A stretch of 64,000 bases of DNA from NCBI GenBank assembly GCA_937873515.1, contig CALMYB010000013.1, positions 248,001 to 312,000 on the forward strand, in the 5' to 3' direction. Below, piece after piece: positions 47,901-55,908 of the stretch (within the stretch, counting starts at the first letter, position 1; the number at the start of each line of letters is the position of its first letter). The notes under the pieces are model-generated. The model had not been told where the DNA came from. It was given only the letters and a program-made list of their open reading frames with translations, and did not search any database. The stretch is from an uncultured Acidobacteriota bacterium (GTDB taxonomy: Bacteria; Acidobacteriota; Blastocatellia; Pyrinomonadales; Pyrinomonadaceae). A program made the position numbers and the translations under genes.

Positions 47901-48469
47901 CTGCGAATCTGCCCTCCTTCGGAAGCGGCTTTCCGTCACTCCCAGTCGGTTTTGTTGCGGTGATCAACACACCCGGCGGAGGCAACTCACGCAATGTCCG
48001 CAGACCGAATCTGGTCCCGGGAGTAAACCCATATCTCGGGAACGACCGCAACTTCATCAATCCGGCGGCGTTCGCGATCCCAGAACCGGGAACGTGGGGC
48101 AACTTTCCGCGAAATGAACTTTCAGGTCCGAGCTTCAGACAGATCGATCTGACATTCGCAAAGCGATTCCGGATTTCGGAGACGATGAGCTTTCAATTCC
48201 GTACGGAGATTTTCAACGTCCTGAATACGACCAATTTTGCGAATCCGTCAACTACGCTCAACAACGCCCTGCCGAACTTGTCTTGTGCGGTCTCTGGTGG
48301 CGTCTGTGCAAGCTATTCGGCAACGACATCAAATGTCGTGCAGCCTGGCCAAGCTTTCACGCAAGGCTCGGCAGGCTCAACGTTCGGATTGCTGCGATCG
48401 ACCGTCGGCCGAACGGTCGGACTTGGTTCGAACAGACAGGTCCAGTTCGCATTTCGTTTCACCTTCTGA
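44903..48469 (+). CDS. Oar-type TonB-dependent outer-membrane receptor, second copy
   Basis: A 1188-aa receptor of the same architecture as the one at 19953-23372: signal peptide (about 1-27), CarboxypepD_reg domain (about 30-115, VAGTITDTNGAVIVGATVTV), plug with RGE/NVQEFRVDSNNFPAEFG and GTGGQVSVVTKSGGN, then a large beta-barrel that ends FAFRFTF with the terminal Phe. It is not a recent duplicate of the first, because sequence outside the domain signatures is diverged. Its own good terminator follows. The ligand is unknown; family members import sugars, peptides or other large nutrients. Confidence 0.93.
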   Translation: MNLVKVTRSLTAILVALFCISASAFAQADQARVAGTITDTNGAVIVGATVTVTNEQTGEVRTVITADDGMYRVVALKPSLYTVSATASNFETQTKKGVMLPVGEQKIVDLSLSTLGVTASVDVMAGEEVIVNTASSSMSANVNRREVEGLPVNGRQLSQLYLQAPGGVNSGTGTFSDIRFSGRANQQNVIRYDGVEGTAIIDASPGNLNGEVPSPFRLQSSLENVQEFRVDSNNFPAEFGTGTGGQVSVVTKSGGNQFHGSLFEYIRRDGLDARNFFENATPGVQKSKLQLDQFGGSVGGPIIKNRLFFFGSYEQYRGRFGLNFVEAAPSLSLAAPGAVISGTTTPVNPLIQPFIAAFRSPKAVTVTGGSAVQGFDILQLQDMQKTDEKAFAARVDWQMNDLNKLYVRFFRSSGNDVAPEGVSGRVVKIEAVPQNGVVGFQSILKRDGSLINEFKIGYNGARTRIYGQAPTVGGIDFSNITLNISGSVANTGIAGQGTASGISIPGGLVRANSATNGRGQPYTPYSIGFIDNLNWVKGDHNFKFGGEVRLIRMYTDRLGGTTYTFSNLAAFLANSPTSVQYLGDVSSPSPFNGGAAGQRLAKQEYYIAYGQDEWRLPHGLTLSYGLRYEYYTPLREARNLQVLFDIESGLLRPATEKAFRSSASNFGPRAALTWAPNQTGSGFFAGGRTVIRSGFGIYYGPGQTEDQIQPIESDRISSTITSGSLLAFPANIQGIINNFNTNPNNRSYQPRAYSSNYKVPEQIYQYSVSWQQQLPYNLTSTVAYVGSTGRNLFLRSVANQILPGSATILNGTNIPTGVGVVNRTNAAGQVVGVTTVRDFSIVNGTSVSNPYAEVDYKTSGGDDRYNALQVSLQRSFRTGLTMNMQYTFAKSEGNTAGSNEARTSAQLDNFEADRGRNNFDVRHTFNLSALYELAIGKGRRFDLGRTGNMFLGGWEVGGIVNARSGVPVEVLVVRPDIVVQCQLAAGCPNGAGGFFANGFTANLPSFGSGFPSLPVGFVAVINTPGGGNSRNVRRPNLVPGVNPYLGNDRNFINPAAFAIPEPGTWGNFPRNELSGPSFRQIDLTFAKRFRISETMSFQFRTEIFNVLNTTNFANPSTTLNNALPNLSCAVSGGVCASYSATTSNVVQPGQAFTQGSAGSTFGLLRSTVGRTVGLGSNRQVQFAFRFTF

Positions 48470-48492
48470 TCGGGCGATCACACAAGGCGAGA

Positions 48493-48520
48493 AAGGCTGT
48501 CAGAAATTGACAGCCTTTTT
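48493..48520 (+). terminator. Intrinsic terminator of the second TonB receptor
   Basis: AAGGCTGTCA and TGACAGCCTT pair over 10 bp with loop GAAAT, followed by TTT. It begins 24 bp after the receptor stop. Confidence 0.92.
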
Positions 48521-48572
48521 CTTTGCTTGAAAATGTGGGGGAAGACAGACAATTACCCATAGATCGATACGA

Positions 48573-50696
48573 CTATTTCGTCGCCGTATTCTTCTGCACC
48601 CGCGGATCGTACGGCGTTCCGAGATAAAGTTTTACGGAGTCCTGCGCGTTGTCGTAATTGCTTGGGTCGGATTCGGCGCGTTTATATGCGGCAACGGCAC
48701 GAGTGCGGTCGCCTTTCGCATCGTAGGCATTGCCCATCTTGATGTTCGCCCATACCGAAAGCCACGACGGATCGATATTGCCGGAGGCAAGGGCGGCCTT
48801 GAAATTATCGATCGCAACATCGTAGTTCCGCTGTTCGAGATAGAGCAGGCCAAGGTTGTAATAGACCCAGGCGTTCGAACGGTCGAGCTTAAGGGCCGCT
48901 TCGAATTGCGTCTGGGCTTCAGCATAGTTACCTTCCTTGAACTGTTCGATGCCGCGGCGCGCGATCGCCGAGACGCGCAGATCGGACGAGATGCGCAGCA
49001 ATTTGAAGTGCGGATCGATAACGACCTTCAGCGGCTTACCGTCCGACTGTATATTGAAATCCGCGCTCGCGTCCTCGACCTCTATGGTCTGGATCTTGTC
49101 GCCCGAACTGCCTTCGCTCTGGAGTTCTACATCGACCGGAAGGCGAAGGTTATCGTAATTCTGCTTTACGGTTCCGCGCGTAATGAACTTGCCGCCGCGT
49201 GTACGCAAGATCTGATAATCTACGTCGAATTCCGGCACACCGGTTCCCTCGACCCAACGTGCAAAGAAGTAGCGCAGGTTCTCGCCCGCGTCTTTTGAAG
49301 CTAGCGTCTCAAAGTCGTAGATCGAAGCGCGCTTACCGCGATATTGTGCGAGGAGATCACGTAGCACCTTCTCGAACTTATCCTTTCCGACTGTCTCCCG
49401 GAGCAGCCTGAAAACGAGCGGGCCTTTGCCGTACATTATGTATTTGTAGGCCGAGGACTGATCGTCAAGTGCCGCAGGAGCACGCAGGAGCGAGGCTGTC
49501 GGTTCAAACGTCAAAGCCTTTTCAAGCTGTTGGCGGTGGAGTTCTTCGAGTTTTGGCCCATCGAGCTTTGCTTCGCGGAGCGAATAGGCGCTGTATTCTG
49601 CCAACCCTTGCGAAAGCCACGCATCATCGAACGACTTTAATCCGACGGTCAAGCCCCACCATTGATAGGCGGCCTCGCGCTGCAGACGGTCAAGAGCGGC
49701 TTCGCGGTCGCCTTCGAAATTGCGGCCCGCCACGAACAGCATCCCGATCGCCGAGTAGAAATCAAGGCTCTCGTCATCGATCTCGACGACCGTGTAGGTG
49801 TTTCCGAACGAGGCCTGCCCAAAGCGCTTTGCATAAGCCGCAATGGCGTTGCCAAGCGTCTCGGCGTAAGGTTCGACGCGGTCATCGTGGCCGGGCTGCG
49901 TTAGGAATCGAATGTTCGTCCCGCCGTATTTCAGATCGCGAACGACGTATTTTCCATACGCTATATTACCAACGAGTCCGGGTTGTGACTGGATGAAGTG
50001 AAATGTACCATTTGCGTTGGTCGGCCCCGCAGCAGTGTCGTCATAGCCAACTACTTGATAGCCAGCCGGCAGAGAAATGCTTATATCGGCGGTCGCAGGA
50101 TCAGCAGCATAATCGTGAAACGGGAACCAGCGTGCGGCATACGTCAGATAACCGAGCTTGTCGCCGACGAAGGCAAGCCGCTTGTTAAGAAGAGGGCCGC
50201 CCGCAGGTGTATCGAGCACGCCGGCATATTTGAATCGCAGCGTTACCGGTGTCCCGCTTGCGATCTCCTGCCCCAGATCGATTCGCACGCTTGGGCCGAG
50301 GTCGGAAACCCCGGCTTGATCCTGTACAAAGGTTATCGCGCCCACAGGAACGGGCGTCGGTGTCGGGGCTTGTCCTTTGACCGGTCTCTTTGGCCGTGGA
50401 GTTGGTTCAGCTGCCGCAACAGGTGCATCGACTCGCGTGATCGATTCGACCTTTAACGAGCCGTTCAGCTCAAAAACCACCGAGCGCGTGTTATCGAGCG
50501 GCGTAAACCCGACATCGACGGTCGCTGCAAGATGGCGCGAATTCGGATCGAGCGAGACCGTCATCTTATAGCTCGTAACGTCAAACGGCGTGTGCTTTAC
50601 GCTTTGGGCCAATACGGGGACGCTTCCCACGACCATTGCCGCTGCGATCGCGGACAGACATCTTATAAACCTTTGCATTTTCGTGTTAAACCGCAA
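48573..50696 (-). CDS. M1-family aminopeptidase-like protein lacking the zinc ligands, with TPR
   Basis: A 707-aa exported protein (signal peptide to about residue 31) with the M1 aminopeptidase fold: beta-sandwich start, a Pro/Thr-rich linker near 97-118, a catalytic-type domain with QWWG after it, and a C-terminal TPR block (about 590-690, YNLGLLYLEQ, AIDNFKAAL). In active M1 enzymes zinc is bound by HExxH and a Glu 19 residues later. Here the motif reads Arg340-Glu341-Ala-Ala-Tyr344, and the downstream Glu is Gln363. All three ligands are replaced, so peptidase activity is almost certainly lost. A scaffold or binding role is a likely alternative. The GAMEN-type motif is also degraded (YSAIGML). 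Confidence 0.87.
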   Translation of the reverse strand: MRFNTKMQRFIRCLSAIAAAMVVGSVPVLAQSVKHTPFDVTSYKMTVSLDPNSRHLAATVDVGFTPLDNTRSVVFELNGSLKVESITRVDAPVAAAEPTPRPKRPVKGQAPTPTPVPVGAITFVQDQAGVSDLGPSVRIDLGQEIASGTPVTLRFKYAGVLDTPAGGPLLNKRLAFVGDKLGYLTYAARWFPFHDYAADPATADISISLPAGYQVVGYDDTAAGPTNANGTFHFIQSQPGLVGNIAYGKYVVRDLKYGGTNIRFLTQPGHDDRVEPYAETLGNAIAAYAKRFGQASFGNTYTVVEIDDESLDFYSAIGMLFVAGRNFEGDREAALDRLQREAAYQWWGLTVGLKSFDDAWLSQGLAEYSAYSLREAKLDGPKLEELHRQQLEKALTFEPTASLLRAPAALDDQSSAYKYIMYGKGPLVFRLLRETVGKDKFEKVLRDLLAQYRGKRASIYDFETLASKDAGENLRYFFARWVEGTGVPEFDVDYQILRTRGGKFITRGTVKQNYDNLRLPVDVELQSEGSSGDKIQTIEVEDASADFNIQSDGKPLKVVIDPHFKLLRISSDLRVSAIARRGIEQFKEGNYAEAQTQFEAALKLDRSNAWVYYNLGLLYLEQRNYDVAIDNFKAALASGNIDPSWLSVWANIKMGNAYDAKGDRTRAVAAYKRAESDPSNYDNAQDSVKLYLGTPYDPRVQKNTATK

Positions 50697-50764
50697 AATA
50701 TCGCTTCTAATGTTGCGTTGTTTAAGATGATTTTAAGTTCGATTTCGTTTGCCCGCCCTAAAGT

Positions 50765-51967
50765 TTAAGACGCAGGTGCGATATAGATCGGATTCGACAT
50801 TATCCACGGCATCGCCTGATATGCCATTCCAAGGCCCTCGCGATAGACTTCGACGCGGTAAACACCTGGTCCGTCCGGCTTGAACTCAAAATGGTCGTTC
50901 CCTGAGCTTTCCGCCGCTTTTTGACCATTTTTGTAAAGGATCACGCGGCTTTTGAGTGGAAGATCGACCGTAAGTGCCACTGATTCAGCAATTGAAGCTC
51001 GTTCGCCCATCGTTCGGTCACCAAAACGGAACCTGAAGCCGGAGGAGTCGCCAAGTGCATCAATGCCAACAAATACGCGGCCGTCGGCTATTGCGGCAAG
51101 CAGGTTTTCCTGCGTAAGCGGAGTTCCCTTAGGAATAAGGGTGTGCACATGCAGTATGCGGAACATTCGCTCATAGGGATCGAGTTTTACACCAAAGAAC
51201 CGATGCCCGGTCTCATCACCAAGCAAGTAGAACCCTATGTTCGAGTGGGCATCTGTGCCCGCGAACAAGGTCGCTTTGTCTTCGGCCGCGTATGAGTCAA
51301 ATTTCGCTAGATTCTCATCCGGCCGCGTAAATGAGCGTGCAAAGACGAGTTCCGGATAGCTTGAACCGGACCAAATGAGATCAAACAGAGCGGTTAACCG
51401 GTTAATGTTTTTTGCCGCCGTGTGCAGGTTAAAGACCTCGACGCCGTCGATATCGGCGCGCCACGAATGAAATCTTTCGGGATAGGTGACGAGCGCGAGC
51501 CGCTTTTCATCATGCAGCTTTTTGACGACATCGCGCGTAGAAAGTCGCCGTAAACTCGCGGCATCGGCGCTTCCCGGCACCATCAGCATGCGGTCGTCGT
51601 CGGCCGTATCGATCTCATTGCCCGCGACAAACAGCGTGCTTCCGTGAAAACCGCTAAGCGTCATCGCCGACGTATCAAATGCATCCGACCAATGCTCGGT
51701 CATTACGATAAAGTTCAATCCGACAGCATTTGCTCCCGAAATAAGTTCGTCGAATGTAGCGTTGCTGTGGCCGCCGATCGCTGAGTGTGCGTGAATAATG
51801 CCAGTGTACTCGTCAAACCTCGGATCTTCGACATGCCGCCTCGCCCCGTTGTCCGCTTCGATCTTGCCGGCCGTTTCGCCGAAAACATAACGCCGATACG
51901 CAAAAGGCACCTGCGACAGTACCGCAAGCACAACGAGAACGATCAGAATGCGTTTGACGAGCTTCAC
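50765..51967 (-). CDS. CehA/McbA-type metallohydrolase (PHP domain)
   Basis: A 400-aa membrane-anchored or exported hydrolase with a hydrophobic N-terminus (residues 5-24). The PHP-like metal ligands are GIIHAHSAIGGH, VMTEHWSD, GNEID, TYPERFHSW, and GTDAHSN near residue 243. This is the CehA/McbA subgroup, which includes esterase/carbaryl hydrolase-like members as well as proteins of unknown use. The GTG at 51967 follows the Dabb stop codon with no gap, so the two are translationally coupled. The substrate cannot be deduced from sequence. Confidence 0.88.
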   Translation of the reverse strand: MKLVKRILIVLVVLAVLSQVPFAYRRYVFGETAGKIEADNGARRHVEDPRFDEYTGIIHAHSAIGGHSNATFDELISGANAVGLNFIVMTEHWSDAFDTSAMTLSGFHGSTLFVAGNEIDTADDDRMLMVPGSADAASLRRLSTRDVVKKLHDEKRLALVTYPERFHSWRADIDGVEVFNLHTAAKNINRLTALFDLIWSGSSYPELVFARSFTRPDENLAKFDSYAAEDKATLFAGTDAHSNIGFYLLGDETGHRFFGVKLDPYERMFRILHVHTLIPKGTPLTQENLLAAIADGRVFVGIDALGDSSGFRFRFGDRTMGERASIAESVALTVDLPLKSRVILYKNGQKAAESSGNDHFEFKPDGPGVYRVEVYREGLGMAYQAMPWIMSNPIYIAPAS

Positions 51968-52258
51968 TTATGAAACAAAATCAACAGAAACAGCCCGTTC
52001 AGCGAGCTTTTTGCCAAGGTCAGCGACCTTTTGGTGTTCGGGATGAGCCGTATATCGATCGAGCGCGTCACGGTCGGCAAATGTTGCGACCAAGCCGGTA
52101 TCGAACGAGCGTTCAAGGCCGATCATGTCGCGTCCGGCCGCAAAGGTCTCGATCTCAGGAATTACGCCGACGAGCGCGTTCAGGCTTGCCACGTGGGCTT
52201 CTATTTCTTCGTCCTGAACTTCCGGCCGATATTTCCAACAAACGATATGAGTCAGCAT
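51968..52258 (-). CDS. Dabb-family stress-responsive alpha/beta-barrel protein
   Basis: A 96-aa Dabb protein (dimeric ferredoxin-like fold). It opens LTHIVCWKYRPEVQ and contains the family pattern RSFDTGLVATFADRDALDRYTAHPEHQKV with conserved H. An AGGAAG site 4 bp upstream supports the ATG at 52258 over a GTG five codons earlier. Most Dabb proteins lack defined activities; some are enzymes of polyketide cyclisation or heme use. It directly precedes the PHP-hydrolase gene with no spacing. Confidence 0.9.
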   Translation of the reverse strand: MLTHIVCWKYRPEVQDEEIEAHVASLNALVGVIPEIETFAAGRDMIGLERSFDTGLVATFADRDALDRYTAHPEHQKVADLGKKLAERAVSVDFVS

Positions 52259-52342
52259 AGTCTTCCTGGGCACGTGATATTAAGTTCTTCTGTTCGTTGA
52301 TTTTACCGAACGTTTGTGGAAAACTTGAAACGCTAAAAAACG

Positions 52343-53728
52343 ATGCCCGCCATCGAACCTGCGGCCTCGAGCCGCAAACCGACGAAAATAGACACTGTAC
52401 GCCCGACAACCGCATGCCCGGTATGCTCCCGCGACGCTCGCGGCGAGTGGACCTCGCTCGCAAACCTGCCGGAAGACATTGCCAAGCTGATCCGTGCGAA
52501 TGCGCCTGACGTTGGCGACTTTTCAGCCGTCTGCACGCGTTGCGCAGATCTTTTTACGCTCGCAAAGGACGAGATCATCAAGGACGCGGCCGTGCAAAAG
52601 GACGGCTCTCACGTACTTTCGACGCCGTTGAGGCTCGATGCCGATGCGAGATACACAGGCAAAGGCGTTACGATCGCGTTCCTTGATTCCGGATTCTATC
52701 CGCACGTCGATCTGACGACGCCCGAGAACCGTATCATCGCGTACCGCAACCTCCTGGACGAGGATGGCGACCTGACAACGCTCTTCGAGCCCGACGTTGC
52801 GAGCTGGCACGGGATGATGACCTCGGTCGTTGCCGCCGGCAACGGTTCGCTTTCGAACGGCTTCTATCGCGGCATCGCGTGCGATTCGGACGTTGTCCTG
52901 GTCAAGTTAGCGCGCACGGGCAGGATCTCCGATCAAAATATTCTCGATGGGCTCAACTGGGTCCTCGAACACCGCAAAGAATACGACATTCGCATTGTAA
53001 ATATCTCCGCAGGAGGCGACGGCGTTGCGAGTTATCTTCACGATCCGGTCTCGCAGGCTGTCGAAGAATGTTCACGCGAAGGCATACTTGTCGTTTGTGC
53101 CGTCGGGAACGCCGGTCATGTTCCGGGTCATCCCGTCGTGCCGCCGGCGAGTGCACCGTCATGCATTGCTGTGGGCGGCCTCGACGATCACAATTCTCTC
53201 AATCGTGCTCGCCGCGGTATGTATCGTTCGTCCTACGGGCCGACGGTTGACGGCTTGCAGAAGCCGGAGGTGATAGCGTCGTCGATCTGGGTCCCGGCGC
53301 CGATCTTGCCGAACACGCCGACCGCTGCGCAGGCAGAATTGCTGAGCCTTCTGGATAATGCTCCCGACGAAGAGCTTTACGACATCATCGAAAAATATCC
53401 CGGAATTGACCCTGAACTCGACGCCGCCGCGGACCGTGAACCGCACAGCATTCGCCAGATCATCCTGCTTAAGATCAGGCGCGAGAACGTCATTACGGCG
53501 CATTACAAATATGTGGACGGAACAAGCTTTGCCGCACCGATAGTCTCGTCGGTCGCCGCACAGATGATCGAGGCAAATCCGCGACTCACGCCCTCAGAGG
53601 TCAAGAGCATCCTCATCGCAACTGCCGAACGCCTGCCACTTTATGAGGTCGATCGGCAAGGCTGGGGTGTCATCGACGCGCGCAAAACGGTCGAGGCTGC
53701 CGTTGCAGCCGCAAAGCAGCAAGCATAA
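52343..53728 (+). CDS. S8 subtilisin-like protease with N-terminal CxxC/CxxC motif
   Basis: A 461-aa serine protease of the subtilase (S8) group. Asp115 (AFLDSGFYPH), His156 (SWHGMMTS), Asn256 (oxyanion hole, VGNAGH) and Ser395 (DGTSFAAPI) form the complete catalytic set. There is no signal peptide or recognisable propeptide. Instead, the N-terminus holds Cys25-P-V-Cys28 and Cys64-T-R-Cys67, which should bind zinc. This suggests an intracellular protease whose access or substrate choice is set by the zinc-binding region. The insertion around residues 325-370, DNAPDEELYDIIEKYPG, lies between Asn and Ser. Divergent from the Dabb gene. Confidence 0.9.
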   Translation: MPAIEPAASSRKPTKIDTVRPTTACPVCSRDARGEWTSLANLPEDIAKLIRANAPDVGDFSAVCTRCADLFTLAKDEIIKDAAVQKDGSHVLSTPLRLDADARYTGKGVTIAFLDSGFYPHVDLTTPENRIIAYRNLLDEDGDLTTLFEPDVASWHGMMTSVVAAGNGSLSNGFYRGIACDSDVVLVKLARTGRISDQNILDGLNWVLEHRKEYDIRIVNISAGGDGVASYLHDPVSQAVEECSREGILVVCAVGNAGHVPGHPVVPPASAPSCIAVGGLDDHNSLNRARRGMYRSSYGPTVDGLQKPEVIASSIWVPAPILPNTPTAAQAELLSLLDNAPDEELYDIIEKYPGIDPELDAAADREPHSIRQIILLKIRRENVITAHYKYVDGTSFAAPIVSSVAAQMIEANPRLTPSEVKSILIATAERLPLYEVDRQGWGVIDARKTVEAAVAAAKQQA

Positions 53729-53737
53729 AAGGAAAGT

Positions 53738-54541
53738 TTAGTCGTCGTTATCCGGATTCGGTGTCGGACGCGGGCCTTGTCGCGGCGTCGGTGAAATTGA
53801 CGGCTTCGGCGTCACGGATGGTCTTGGCGTCGGTGAACGTGTCGGTGTCGGCTCTTCGTCCGGCGTTTCGGTAGGGCTTGGCGAGGGTTTTGGTGTAGGC
53901 GTCGGCGTTTTTACGTTCGCATTCGTATTCACATTCAAATTCGGCGACGGCATTGGCGGCATCGCGTTGAAGTTGAAGTTCGAATCAAAACCGACATTCG
54001 AGTTCAGGTTCGCATTTTGATTTGCAAAGATCGAGTTCGCGTTGGTGTTCGCGGCTGGTGCACTTGGACGTATGAAAGAATAGAGCAGTGCACCTGCGGC
54101 TACGACCAACAAAGTGCCGATCACGGTCAGGACGACGGTCTTCATCGTATTCGGCGGTGGCGGCGGTGCGTAGTATCCCTGCGGCGGACGCTGCTGGATC
54201 GGGCGAACCTGCTGTTGGTATTGCTGCTGAGGTTCAGGCGCGGTCGAGATCACTATCCTATCACCGGAACGCGGCGGCGGAACGGCCGCATTCAACTCTT
54301 CTAAAGAAGGCGGCGGCGGAACCGCGGGCACACTGGCCGCCTGGCGGATCACGGTCACCTCACCTGCATCGTCATCGTCGGTCGGGAGCGGATCGAGCGG
54401 CGTTGATGGCCGCGGCAAACTCTCGCTCGGCAGTGCCGAGAACTGCGGCTCAACATCCTCGATCAGCGGCGTTCCGTCTTTCGTACAAAAACGGATCACT
54501 TCCTCGTCATATGTCGCGTCGCAATTCGGGCAGTGTTTCAT
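53738..54541 (-). CDS. Zinc-ribbon membrane protein with low-complexity exterior
   Basis: A 267-aa protein with a compact N-terminal zinc-ribbon-like part, CPNC then FCTKDGTPL (residues 4-25), a Pro/Gln-rich linker (about 65-130), one membrane helix (about 135-155) and an Asn-rich then Thr/Pro/Ser-rich tail to the end. The pattern CPxC...FCxxDGxxL is shared by many membrane-associated proteins of Acidobacteriota. The tail is presumably outside. Only three cysteines are seen in the ribbon, so metal binding may use His3. No enzymatic motif; function unknown. It converges with the subtilase gene, 9 bp apart. Confidence 0.75.
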   Translation of the reverse strand: MKHCPNCDATYDEEVIRFCTKDGTPLIEDVEPQFSALPSESLPRPSTPLDPLPTDDDDAGEVTVIRQAASVPAVPPPPSLEELNAAVPPPRSGDRIVISTAPEPQQQYQQQVRPIQQRPPQGYYAPPPPPNTMKTVVLTVIGTLLVVAAGALLYSFIRPSAPAANTNANSIFANQNANLNSNVGFDSNFNFNAMPPMPSPNLNVNTNANVKTPTPTPKPSPSPTETPDEEPTPTRSPTPRPSVTPKPSISPTPRQGPRPTPNPDNDD

Positions 54542-54641
54542 AACAGTGGAGCCTCTATCAGGCTACTTCAGGGAAGTTTAACACGGTTCGCCGCATTTGA
54601 CTTGATTGTGGTCTCCGAAGTCACGTTTGTGAGCAGTATGT

Positions 54642-54667
54642 CTTGGGGCCAAAGACTTGACCCCAAG
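54642..54667. repeat. Inverted repeat downstream of the YjzC-like gene
   Basis: CTTGGGG (54642-54648) and CCCCAAG (54661-54667) pair over 7 bp, with TCAAG and CTTTGG in the loop also partly complementary. It is 11 bp after the small gene's stop. There is no T-run on either strand, so its role as terminator is doubtful. Confidence 0.6.
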
Positions 54668-54677
54668 AGCTGAGTCG

Positions 54678-54854
54678 CTATTTGCGATTAGTTTTCGGAT
54701 TAGTATCCACGACTTGCCGCCAAGCCTGGTTGGGCTTCGGTGTTGGGGGAGCAGGTTCTCCTCTAACCATCGTTGCCCTTCCGCCTGACGGATTCCTGTA
54801 GATACCTGAATCTGGAACTTTATGTCCAGGTTTGACCGTTACCGGTTTTGCCAT
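54678..54854 (-). CDS. Small YjzC-like protein
   Basis: A 58-aa protein with a good AAAGGAAA site about 7 bp before its ATG. It starts MAKPVTVKPGHKVPDSGIYR, then NPSGGRATMVRGEPAPPTPKP and ends QVVDTNPKTNRK, with a tryptophan near residue 45. The G-x-K-x-P-x-S/N-G-x-Y pattern resembles the YjzC family of small bacterial proteins, whose function is unknown. Residues 30-40 are Pro-rich and it is basic overall, with no membrane segment. The gene is isolated in an AT-rich stretch between two transcription units. Confidence 0.7.
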   Translation of the reverse strand: MAKPVTVKPGHKVPDSGIYRNPSGGRATMVRGEPAPPTPKPNQAWRQVVDTNPKTNRK

Positions 54855-55355
54855 AGAATATTTCCTTTCCCGGTCTGGTGATTACTCTTATCGGCAATTA
54901 GCGGCGAGACCGGAAATCAAGCACCGTCCAAAGTCGATCTACGCTTTCCCAATCCATCCGGTTGGAGAGGACGTCTGCGGCATCAGGCTGGCTCAATACT
55001 TGACTCTAATTTTGGCAAGAAATAAACTACAGACGCTAATTAGCCGCTTCTGTTCCATTCATACTGAGACAGAAATAGAAGGCAACCTGCTACTACAGGT
55101 TGCCTTTATTCTACGAACACAATATATCGCTGTCAAGAATATTTGGACCGCAAGTTATTGTGTACAAAAGGTTTGCGCGATTCGCGCGCGCTGTTGCGCC
55201 CTTGAAAGGCATGATCATTTCTAATTGACAAGCTTATGTACTAGTTAATGAGATCCTCCATTTACTCGATCTGAAACACCATACCGACGGGCAATAGAAC
55301 CACTCGGTCTAATTTAGCTTTGACCTTACCGGGTTGATATAATCCAAAAGTTTCG
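54855..55355. other. AT-rich non-coding stretch
   Basis: About 500 bp without a credible gene. Short open frames here have no family and run across the strong hairpin at 55079-55106. A TATAAT hexamer (55338-55343) lies just before the gene at 55356, which would make the transcript nearly leaderless. Nothing else recognisable. Confidence 0.6.
55079..55108. terminator. Strong orphan hairpin with terminator shape
   Basis: An 11-bp perfect stem AAGGCAACCTG / CAGGTTGCCTT with a 6-nt loop is followed on the plus strand by TTTATT. On the minus strand it is followed by CTTCTATTTC. There is no gene ending just upstream on the plus strand, so it may end a small RNA or be left over from a lost gene. 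Confidence 0.6.
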
Positions 55356-55766
55356 ATGAGTAGGCACGAATACAGGTTAAAGGCGATCTTGAGTGCGTTG
55401 TTGGCGGTGGTATCGCTGCTCGCGCTTTCGGCGCCGACCTGTCTTTGCGCCCATCACGAAGAGAGGGCCGCCGCGTCGGCACCGTCCTGCCACGAACCGC
55501 AAAGTGAGAATTCCGAAGCTCTTGAAGGTCTTGCCGCCGAGAGCGATTGCATCTGCATTTTCGCGGAAAGGCCGTCGATCGCGGATAAGTCCACACCGGG
55601 AAAAACCGTCAAAGATGCTGCGGCCCTTGTTGAAAGGCCGATCGTTCCGATCGGAAGTCTTACCGATAGGCAAACCTTCACAAAGATCGAACGATCGCAA
55701 AAGATAGCTGCGCATCCTTTCGAACCCGAACCAAAACTCCCTCGCGGCCCGCCGCAATTGGCTTAG
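55356..55766 (+). CDS. Small Cys/His-rich exported protein
   Basis: A 136-aa protein with a signal peptide (residues 1-31, ends about LCA) followed immediately by Cys-Ala-His-His-Glu, then Ser-Cys-His, and later Asp-Cys-Ile-Cys. This cysteine/histidine set is metal-binding in appearance. The C-terminal half is Pro-rich. I do not recognise a family. The next gene, 143 bp downstream on the same strand, carries a copper-type domain, and similar small exported proteins are often encoded beside copper-handling genes. A metal-trapping role is an inference. Confidence 0.65.
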   Translation: MSRHEYRLKAILSALLAVVSLLALSAPTCLCAHHEERAAASAPSCHEPQSENSEALEGLAAESDCICIFAERPSIADKSTPGKTVKDAAALVERPIVPIGSLTDRQTFTKIERSQKIAAHPFEPEPKLPRGPPQLA

Positions 55767-55908
55767 ACAGCAAACATCGAATCCTATTTTCTAGCGCGCG
55801 AGCATGATCCAGCTCAAAGCCGAAATCCGCTGCGCGTCTGATGTCGAGCGACCTGAGTGTTCGGCAGGCCTTTTATATTTCCCGTTTAGGGAAAGGGAGT
55901 TTTAAGAA

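Noticed and set aside
19953-48469. Recent duplication of the TonB receptor by transposition
   Set aside because: The two receptors are 21.5 kb apart in opposite orientations, diverged outside their domain motifs and have no flanking element.
54832-55224. A 130-codon plus-strand frame in AT-rich DNA
   Set aside because: It would run across the strong hairpin at 55079-55106 and has no family or start signal. Its overlap with the opposite small gene's start region also argues against it.
55225-55253. TTGACA-based promoter for the gene at 55356
   Set aside because: No -10 hexamer at 16-18 bp fits well, and a TATAAT closer to the gene (55338) has no good -35 box. Both are too weak to call.
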